From JBFHDX01 sp041584475 (GTDB lineage Bacteria; Pseudomonadota; Alphaproteobacteria; UBA8366; JADFVY01): a stretch of 8,507 nucleotides of DNA. The translations under genes and the position numbers were made by a program. The notes under the pieces are model-generated. The model saw only the letters and a program-made list of their open reading frames with translations. It was not told the origin of the DNA and made no database searches. This document shows, piece after piece, positions 1 through 4,280 of the stretch. The DNA is taken from assembly GCA_041584475.1 (NCBI GenBank), contig JBFHDX010000143.1, positions 1 to 8,507 of the forward strand, in the 5' to 3' direction. Each line of letters starts with the position of its first letter. The first letter of the stretch is position 1.

Positions 1-141
1 ATGACGAAGCACGACATGGGCTACATCGCGCGCACCGCGGCGCCGATGTTCGCGCTGATGGTGGTCATGGTCGGCATCCTCGTCGCCTTCCCCGACCTCG
101 CCACCTGGCTGCCCGAGACGATGCGCACGCGGCCGGGGTAG
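1..141 (+). CDS. TRAP transporter large permease (DctM-like), C-terminal end only
   Basis: The first 46 codons are open and end at TAG 139-141. They encode one hydrophobic helix (about residues 14-33, rich in M, V, L and A) followed by FPDLATWLP. A final helix followed by 'FP.l..WLP' is how the DctM large permease subunits of TRAP transporters usually end; these import organic acids with a periplasmic binding protein. The gene enters from the left, so the ATG at position 1 is probably an internal methionine. The identification rests on a short C-terminal signature and is therefore tentative. No solute-binding or small permease gene lies downstream, so if this is a TRAP operon this gene is its last. 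Confidence 0.65.
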   Translation: MTKHDMGYIARTAAPMFALMVVMVGILVAFPDLATWLPETMRTRPG

Positions 142-190
142 ACATCCGCCTGTCGTCTCAAGCGGCCGGCGGGATGGCCACGGGGTATGG

Positions 191-211
191 CTGCGGATCT
201 AGGATCCGCGG
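191..211 (+). terminator. Possible hairpin terminator after the TRAP permease gene
   Basis: GCGGATC (193-199) and GATCCGC (203-209) pair perfectly around a TAG loop, with a further G-U and C-G pair outside. It lies 50 bases after the permease stop codon and before the next gene, as a terminator would. There is no T-run directly after it, so Rho-independent activity is doubtful. Confidence 0.25.
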
Positions 212-293
212 CCCGTTGGCGCCGGCCGTTCTTTGACTTGGCGCACCGCGGATATCGGCGGAGCCGGATCGTCTTGGGAGATCTGCTAAAACC

Positions 294-773
294 ATGAGAC
301 CCGTACTCGCCGGATTGGTCATGCTTCTCTCTCTCGCCGGTTTCACGAGTGAGCAGCCCGTCGATCCGGCCAAGCCGGAGGATGCGCCGGCCGCCGTCGA
401 GCGCCGGGCGATGATGATCGGCCGCTGGTTCAGCGACACGCCGACGAAGGACGGCGGCAGGATCATGCAGATCGTCGACCGCCGCTCGGACGGCAGGATG
501 ACGATCCGGTTTCGCACCGTCGACGGTGCGGGGCTCGTCGACGATCAGACCGAAGTCGCGATGTGGGGGATCTCGGGGTCCGTCTATTTCACCATGACCA
601 TGGGCTGGCTGCACGAGGGCCGCCTCAGCCGGGCCGATCCGACGAGCGCCTATTTCTACGACGCCTACGAAATCCTCGAGCTGACCGAGCACGCGTTCCG
701 GTACCGGCACGTCGTGACCGGCAACGCGTGGCAGGTCCGCCGCGTCGGCCCCGACTTCGCGTTCCCGGAGTGA
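294..773 (+). CDS. Small exported protein of unknown function
   Basis: This encodes 159 residues. Residues 1-19 look like a Sec signal peptide (MRP, then a hydrophobic run ending SLAGFTS), so the mature protein is probably periplasmic. There is no lipobox cysteine and no cysteine at all. The mature part starts with a Pro/Ala linker (23-35) and then a compact domain with GRWFSDTPTKDGG (43-55), DDQTEVAMWG (83-92) and FYDAYEI (121-127). Its many alternating strands (MTIRFRTV, VYFTMTMGW, FRYRHVV) suggest a small beta-barrel or lipocalin-like fold, which is inference from the pattern only. The ATG at 294 has a GGGAG about 13 bases upstream, rather far, but it is the only start that gives a signal peptide. 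It is a single gene between the TRAP gene and a convergent lipoprotein gene. I recognise the style of a widespread hypothetical family but no function. Confidence 0.75.
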   Translation: MRPVLAGLVMLLSLAGFTSEQPVDPAKPEDAPAAVERRAMMIGRWFSDTPTKDGGRIMQIVDRRSDGRMTIRFRTVDGAGLVDDQTEVAMWGISGSVYFTMTMGWLHEGRLSRADPTSAYFYDAYEILELTEHAFRYRHVVTGNAWQVRRVGPDFAFPE

Positions 774-844
774 CGGGGATGACCGGGTTCAGATGGCCGG
801 CCGCTCCTCAAGCCCGGTTCGTGCCTCGATGCTGCGACCTAGAA

Positions 845-1396
845 CTACTCCGGCCATTCGAAGTTGGCCGGCTGCAGCCCCAAGAGTAAATGGCCGTACT
901 TGGTCTTCGCCAGTCTCAGCATCTCCTCGTCTGGACCGGGTGTGAATGAACCGTCATCCGCGTTCAGCGTGAGGTGATAATAAATGCCTGGCTGGTCGAC
1001 GTTGATTGGCGGGTCGTCGTCCACCGCCAGATATCCGTATTCCCGGGTGTAGCCGGACATCAGGGTGATCCGACCGGTGCGCCTTTCGGCAACAGTGTAG
1101 GAATTGAATTCCAGGTCCCCACGCGGCACCGGCATTATCAGCGCCACGACATCATCCGTGCGAGGCGAGAAGCGGTAGTTCTTGCAGGAGGAGCCACAGT
1201 ACTGCACGTAGTTGACACTCTTGGTACCTCTGAAACCAACCAGCAATACGGACTGATTCTCCTCGACGCGAGCATTTTCCTCGAGTGTCCCTGGATACAG
1301 CGATTTCCCCGAGAACGAGAAATCGTCCATTGATGTGCAGCTGCCGACCAGTGGGACCAATCCGAGCAAAGCGAAGAATCGGAGTGTGCTGCGCAT
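845..1396 (-). CDS. Small lipoprotein of unknown function, atypically low G+C
   Basis: This encodes 183 residues. The start is ATG 1394-1396, chosen because GAGGAG sits 9 bases upstream and because a lipoprotein signal follows at once: MRSTLRFFAL, a hydrophobic stretch, then the lipobox VGSC with the lipidated cysteine at residue 20. The frame is open 23 codons further upstream, but that extension would bury the signal. Residue +2 is T and +3 is S, which in an enterobacterial-type Lol system would favour the outer membrane. The mature part contains a close cysteine pair (C67 and C71, CGSSC), which could form a disulfide, and a strand-like PGIYYHLTL (136-144). I do not recognise a family. Rows 901-1020 and 1141-1260 are 55% G+C (133 of 240 bases), against about 73-83% in other coding rows counted, so recent acquisition is likely. 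Its stop codon faces that of the upstream exported-protein gene 72 bases away. Confidence 0.75.
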   Translation of the reverse strand: MRSTLRFFALLGLVPLVGSCTSMDDFSFSGKSLYPGTLEENARVEENQSVLLVGFRGTKSVNYVQYCGSSCKNYRFSPRTDDVVALIMPVPRGDLEFNSYTVAERRTGRITLMSGYTREYGYLAVDDDPPINVDQPGIYYHLTLNADDGSFTPGPDEEMLRLAKTKYGHLLLGLQPANFEWPE

Positions 1397-1405
1397 GTTT
1401 CCCAG

Positions 1406-1411
1406 CTCCTC
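1406..1411 (-). promoter_or_regulatory. Ribosome binding site that fixes the lipoprotein start
   Basis: On the minus strand this reads GAGGAG, 9 bases before the ATG at 1396. It supports that start over the longer open frame that begins near 1465. Confidence 0.7.
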
Positions 1412-1576
1412 AGGTATTTGATTGTGTGAACAAACATCATGCGCGATTACCAGAGCCGGGCACAACCCGCCGGTCGCGGACTCGTCGGGGCAGGTCGATC
1501 GACCAATGACTCGGCCTTCCGCACCGTCTCCCTCGCCCGCCCATGGCGGGATATGGGGCCATCATCGCGGGGGCCC

Positions 1577-1595
1577 CGGGAAAGCGCCTTTCCCG
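1577..1595. repeat. Perfect 8-bp hairpin downstream of truncated terL
   Basis: CGGGAAAG (1577-1584) and CTTTCCCG (1588-1595) are exact reverse complements around a CGC loop. It lies 67 bases past the terL stop codon (minus strand). It could act as a weak terminator, but no T-run follows on either strand. Confidence 0.4.
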
Positions 1596-1661
1596 CTTCA
1601 GCGGCGGCGGAGGGGCCGAGCGCCCGGATCTGAGTGACGGGGAGCGACCCCCCGTCCGCCC

Positions 1662-2384
1662 CTATATCCAGTCGGTCTCCGGGTCGTCGGTGAAGCTGCG
1701 CACCACCTCGGAATAGCCGTTCAGCGGCGTGAAGGTCAGCATCACGTAGCCGCCGGTCGTCATCGTCCGCATGATGCACTCGGTATAGACCGCCATCGGC
1801 GGCTCCTCGTCGAGCCAGACGACGTCCTGCTCGTCGCCCTGGAACGCTTCCCGCCCCTGCTCGTAGGAGCGGAAGATCAGCGTGCTCTCCTCGCCCGATA
1901 CGTGGCGCACGCGCGCCGTGTCGACCGCCCCGGCGACGCCGGCCTTCGCCGTCGTCTTGATCAGCGCCTCGCCCGGGATCAGCCCGGTACCGTAATGCCC
2001 CGGCGGGCCGAGCAGCTTGCGCTGGATGATGTCGCGCACCGTCTTCGCCGTCTCCCCGGCGACAAGCGCCCGGATGCCGTGGTCGAAGCGCCTGCCCTCC
2101 CACCAGTGCGGATACTCGCCGGTCAAGTGCAGCGTCGTCTCGTAGCCGCCGATGCCCTCGGTCTTGCCGACGCGGTTCGCGGCCATGAACATGCGCAGGC
2201 GGAACTTACGGCCCCCGCGGAAGAACGCCGTGTGTTTCGGATACAGCTCGCGGCGCAGCGGGCCCCGGCTCGGATAGAAGCGATCGATTCTCCGGCGGGA
2301 CTGCCGAGACATTACCTCCCGCTGGTACGACAGCGAGTCCCTGTTGATGCAGATTGGCGACGAATTCTTCGCGGATTTGGTCAA
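1662..2384 (-). CDS. Phage terminase large subunit, truncated: ATPase motifs present, nuclease domain missing
   Basis: This encodes 240 residues, against about 450-550 for full-length phage large terminases, the motors that package and cut DNA. The translocation ATPase motifs are visible: a Walker A-type AANRVGKT (68-75), a Walker B VVWLDEE (188-194), and the coupling motif TFTPLNG (217-223). GPLRRELYPKH (41-51) and GEYPHWWEGRRFD (89-101) resemble the P22 gp2-type large subunits. The frame ends 17 residues after the coupling motif, so the RNase H-like nuclease domain is absent and the protein could not cut DNA. The likely start is TTG 2384, with AAAGGAG 7 bases upstream; ATG 2312 is an alternative but its GGAGG is only 2 bases away. 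Its first 179 bases overlap the small-subunit frame. No portal, capsid or integrase gene is nearby. It is best seen as a prophage remnant, though the open frame carries no internal stop. Confidence 0.8.
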   Translation of the reverse strand: MTKSAKNSSPICINRDSLSYQREVMSRQSRRRIDRFYPSRGPLRRELYPKHTAFFRGGRKFRLRMFMAANRVGKTEGIGGYETTLHLTGEYPHWWEGRRFDHGIRALVAGETAKTVRDIIQRKLLGPPGHYGTGLIPGEALIKTTAKAGVAGAVDTARVRHVSGEESTLIFRSYEQGREAFQGDEQDVVWLDEEPPMAVYTECIMRTMTTGGYVMLTFTPLNGYSEVVRSFTDDPETDWI

Positions 2385-2826
2385 GGCTCATCTCCTTTAG
2401 ACTGCGCCCGTCGTCGAGCACGTTCTCGGGCGGGGCGGGGCTGGCGTCGCGGTGGCCGCGACGGGGGGCGGGTTCGGGCCGCGGGCGTTCGCGGTAGAGC
2501 TGCGGCCGGTGCGCGCGCAGCAGGAACATCAGCAGCGCGTCCGAGGTCTTGCGCACCGTCGCGACCTGCCGGCCGCGGTGGAACACCGGCGTCGCGACGC
2601 CGTCGCGGGCGCGGCGGATCGCCTCGTCCTCGAGCGTCGCGATGCCGATCTCCAACGCCTCGTCCCAGGCGGCCGCGAACTCGGGGTCGTCGCGGCGCCA
2701 GGCGTAGAACGAGCCGCGCGCCGCGCCCGCTGCCCGGCACGCCTCGGCGACGATGGCGCACTCGGCGAGAACCTCGAGAAAGCGCCGCCGCCGCCGCGCG
2801 GTGCGGATCGGTGCCTTGCTGGCCAT
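2206..2826 (-). CDS. Phage terminase small subunit-like DNA-binding protein
   Basis: This encodes 206 residues. Small terminase subunits bind phage DNA and recruit the large subunit for packaging. A basic N-terminus (TARRRRRF, 9-16) leads into a helix-turn-helix (about 16-46: LAECAIVAEACRAAGAARGS, then FYAWRRDDPEF). After it come AWDEALEIGIATLEDEAIRRA (54-74 region), a PVFHRGRQVATVR hairpin (80-92) and SDALLMFLLRAHRPQLYRER (95-114 region), the arrangement seen in many proteobacterial phage small subunits. ATG 2826 is preferred over GTG 2832 because AGGAG lies 7 bases before the ATG and only 1-2 bases before the GTG. The last 59 or so residues overlap the large subunit in another frame and are Pro/Ala-rich with no family character beyond about residue 165. 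The original gene may therefore have ended earlier and lost its stop. It is first in the two-gene unit. Confidence 0.75.
   Translation of the reverse strand: MASKAPIRTARRRRRFLEVLAECAIVAEACRAAGAARGSFYAWRRDDPEFAAAWDEALEIGIATLEDEAIRRARDGVATPVFHRGRQVATVRKTSDALLMFLLRAHRPQLYRERPRPEPAPRRGHRDASPAPPENVLDDGRSLKEMSLDQIREEFVANLHQQGLAVVPAGGNVSAVPPENRSLLSEPGPAAPRAVSETHGVLPRGP
2392..2398 (-). promoter_or_regulatory. Ribosome binding site for terL inside the terS frame
   Basis: On the minus strand this reads AAAGGAG, 7 bases before TTG 2384. It supports the TTG start and would allow translational coupling, as ribosomes reading terS pass over it. Confidence 0.5.
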
Positions 2827-2833
2827 GGTCACT

Positions 2834-2838
2834 CTCCT
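2834..2838 (-). promoter_or_regulatory. Ribosome binding site that fixes the terS start
   Basis: On the minus strand this reads AGGAG, 7 bases before ATG 2826. The in-frame GTG at 2832 is too close to it to be used. Confidence 0.6.
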
Positions 2839-2877
2839 GCGGTGTCTGCAAATACCTCGAAATACGCCCGAACGAGA

Positions 2878-2910
2878 CGAACCCGCCGCGGCCGGGGCCG
2901 GGCGGGTTCG
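2878..2910. repeat. Strong GC-rich hairpin in the leader of the terminase genes
   Basis: CGAACCCGCC (2878-2887) and GGCGGGTTCG (2901-2910) pair perfectly over 10 bp. Inside, after one bulged G, CGGCC (2889-2893) pairs with GGCCG (2896-2900). It lies between the proposed terS promoter and terS, so it would form at the 5' end of that transcript. It could be an attenuator or a protein-binding palindrome. The minus strand then reads TCTCGTTCGGG, which is only weakly T-rich. Confidence 0.6.
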
Positions 2911-2924
2911 ATGCGACGTTACAC

Positions 2925-2953
2925 CTTATAGCCGATGCAGCGTCCACATGCAA
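2925..2953 (-). promoter_or_regulatory. Candidate sigma-70 promoter for terS-terL
   Basis: On the minus strand TTGCAT (-35, positions 2948-2953) is followed after exactly 17 bases by TATAAG (-10, positions 2925-2930). The -10 box matches five of six consensus bases, the -35 box only the TTG. The predicted start near 2918 leaves a leader of about 90 bases that holds the 2878-2910 hairpin. Confidence 0.4.
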
Positions 2954-3004
2954 GAACAAAAAGCGAACAAAGGCGCGAACGGTGGATTCCGGGCGGTCCC
3001 GGCT

Positions 3005-3026
3005 ACGGGATCTTAACGAATCCCGT
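3005..3026. repeat. 7-bp inverted repeat upstream of the repeat-tailed lipoprotein gene
   Basis: ACGGGAT (3005-3011) and ATCCCGT (3020-3026) are exact reverse complements around an 8-base loop. It ends 38 bases before the ATG at 3065, where an operator or leader hairpin could sit. Nothing else supports a role. Confidence 0.35.
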
Positions 3027-3064
3027 GCACCCTGAGGCGGCCCGCACCAGCGGAGGAGGAAACC

Positions 3065-4063
3065 ATGGCGCGCCGCACCGAACCGCAAGCTATGCCGTCG
3101 CTTCGCAGCACATCCTGCACGACCGCGGCCGCCGGGCTCGACCGGCGCACGCTGGTCGGCTCGATCGCACGTTGCGCGCTGCTCGCCGCCATGCCGGCGC
3201 TCGCGGCGTGCACGCGTCGCACCGGCTACGCCTACGTGCCGCCGCCGCCGCACCCGGTGCCGCCCGGCTACTACCGCTACTACTACTACCCCCACGCCGG
3301 GGTCTACTACCACATCTACAGCGGCTATTATTTCTACTACTTCAACGATGCCTGGCGGCGCACGCGGCAGCGGCCGACCTTCATCTATCTCGACGACCGG
3401 CAGCGGACCGTGCTCGTCATCCGCGACGAGCGTCCCTATGCGCGGCACGCGGAGCACCGGCGCCAGCACGGCGCACCGCGCGCCGACCGCTACAGTCGCG
3501 GCCCGGGTCCGGCGCGGCCGGAAGGACCCGGCCAGCCCCCCGGCCAGGCGAAGCGGGGCGGCGGCGACTACACCCAGTGGCAACCGCCCGGCCAGGCGAA
3601 GAAGGCGCCCGGCGATCAGCCGCAGTGGCAGCCTCCCGGGCAGGCGCCCGACGATGGCTACGGTACGCCGCCCGGCCAGGCGAAGAAGGTCGGCGGCGAC
3701 GGGACGCCCTGGCAGCCGCCGGGACAGGTGCGGAGCGACGGCCACGGTGCTTCGCCCGGGCAGGCGAAGCAGGCCGGCGGCAGCGAGACACCGTGGCAAC
3801 CGCCGGGGCAGCTGCGGAACAACGGTCATGGCACGCCGCCGCCCGCCGCTGGCCAGGGCGCCGGCGGCGCGCCGCCGCCGCAGCCTCCCGGCCAGCCGAC
3901 CAGGACGAGCCACGGCAAGCCGGCGACGACGCCGCGGCCCTCGGGCCAGGCAGGCAACGCCGGCGGCGGCAACGGTGCCGCCAAGGCCCCGGCGCAGACG
4001 CCCGCTCCGTGTCCCGGCCGGGGGAACGGCGCCGCGAACGGCAAGGGCAAGGCGAGCTGCTGA
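3065..4063 (+). CDS. Probable Tat-exported lipoprotein with a Tyr-rich domain and PPGQ repeat tail
   Basis: This encodes 332 residues. GGAGGAGG ends 5 bases before ATG 3065. The N-terminus has a twin-arginine-like motif (DRRTLVG, 26-32), a hydrophobic stretch (31-48) and a lipobox LAAC with the cysteine at residue 49, so it looks like a lipoprotein exported folded through Tat. Residues 55-125 form a Pro- and Tyr-rich domain (GYYRYYYYP, VYYHIYSGYYFYYFNDAW, then TFIYLDDRQRTVLVIRDE). This resembles small 'YYYYP...VYY...YYY...W' domains in uncharacterised envelope proteins. The rest is low-complexity and disordered, with nine PGQ motifs and a 28-residue repeat beginning WQPPGQ (W188, W216 and a degenerate copy at W244). 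It ends in Gly/Lys/Asn-rich sequence and a final cysteine. No catalytic motif is visible. A structural or surface-anchoring role is a guess. Confidence 0.75.
   Translation: MARRTEPQAMPSLRSTSCTTAAAGLDRRTLVGSIARCALLAAMPALAACTRRTGYAYVPPPPHPVPPGYYRYYYYPHAGVYYHIYSGYYFYYFNDAWRRTRQRPTFIYLDDRQRTVLVIRDERPYARHAEHRRQHGAPRADRYSRGPGPARPEGPGQPPGQAKRGGGDYTQWQPPGQAKKAPGDQPQWQPPGQAPDDGYGTPPGQAKKVGGDGTPWQPPGQVRSDGHGASPGQAKQAGGSETPWQPPGQLRNNGHGTPPPAAGQGAGGAPPPQPPGQPTRTSHGKPATTPRPSGQAGNAGGGNGAAKAPAQTPAPCPGRGNGAANGKGKASC
3626..3793 (+). repeat. 84-bp tandem coding repeat (two copies, third degenerate)
   Basis: Two adjacent 84-base units (3626-3709 and 3710-3793) encode 28-residue copies that start WQPPGQ and carry DGYG/DGHG, PGQAK and GG at matching places. 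A third, eroded copy starts at 3794 with WQPPGQLRNNGHGTPP. A shorter 16-residue spacing (W172 to W188) precedes them. The period is a multiple of three, so copy number can change without a frameshift. Confidence 0.7.
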
Positions 4064-4079
4064 CCTAATATTCCGGGGA

Positions 4080-4165
4080 TTTCGGGGACACGGTCCTTGA
4101 TTCATCGCGCGTCACGGCGTTGACGCGCAGCGTTCGAGCGTGAATTAAGTACCGTGTCCCCGAAA
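4080..4165. repeat. REP/MITE-like inverted-repeat element
   Basis: The arms are 4080-4104 and 4141-4165. The outer 15 bases, TTTCGGGGACACGGT, are perfectly inverted, and 23 of the 25 arm bases pair overall. Between them is a second perfect hairpin, GCGCGTCA (4107-4114) with TGACGCGC (4121-4128). Palindromes of the type 'GGGGACACGGTACTTAATT' are, from memory, found beside REP-associated IS200-like (Y1) transposase genes and as scattered transposase-free copies in many proteobacteria. No transposase is present here. The element starts 17 bases after the lipoprotein stop codon and ends 115 bases before the dehydrogenase start, so it may double as a transcription terminator. Confidence 0.7.
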
Positions 4166-4267
4166 GACGCCTGTGTCGCCGAAATACCCGATCGCGCTAT
4201 CATGCCGACGAGACCGTCGCGCCTGGCGTCCGAGATCGCTCGGTCGTCGCGCGGCCAGCCCCTGGAC

Positions 4268-4273
4268 AGGGAG
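4268..4273 (+). promoter_or_regulatory. Ribosome binding site that fixes the GTG start of the sugar dehydrogenase
   Basis: AGGGAG lies 7 bases before GTG 4281. It overlaps a perfect 10-base palindrome, GGAGATCTCC (4270-4279). This favours GTG 4281 over the in-frame ATG at 4173, which lies just beyond the inverted-repeat element and would add 36 Arg-rich residues before the signal peptide. Confidence 0.7.
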
Positions 4274-4280
4274 ATCTCCT

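Larger units (their letters stand above)
1397..1661. other. Non-coding gap between truncated terL and the lipoprotein gene
   Basis: No credible gene is seen here on either strand; the open frames are shadows. A terminase nuclease domain, which should follow in this place, is not recognisable in any frame I read. The G+C changes inside the gap: about 1411-1450 is AT-rich like the lipoprotein gene, while 1450-1661 is GC-rich. It contains one perfect short hairpin (1577-1595). Confidence 0.6.
1662..2826 (-). mobile_element. Prophage remnant limited to the DNA-packaging genes
   Basis: Only the small and truncated large terminase subunits remain, side by side in normal phage order. No integrase, portal, capsid, tail or lysis gene is present and I saw no attachment-site repeat. 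The right border is the promoter and hairpin region near 2900; the left border is the large-subunit break at 1662. Whether the low-GC lipoprotein gene (845-1396) came with the phage cannot be told from the sequence. Confidence 0.6.

Noticed and set aside
782..818. ACCGGG/CCCGGT inverted repeat between the convergent genes ending at 773 and 845
   Set aside because: The 6-bp stem has a 25-base loop and no T-run, so it was not called a terminator.
3241..4060. Possible CRISPR-like or non-coding repeat array in the GC-rich repeated region
   Set aside because: The repeats are in frame, encode conserved PGQ and WQPPGQ motifs, and have no unique spacers between identical repeats.
2381..4105. A 574-residue open frame on the minus strand
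   Set aside because: It is very Arg/Ala/Pro-rich, crosses the hairpin, promoter and two better genes on both strands, and has no domain. Long shadow frames are expected at this G+C.
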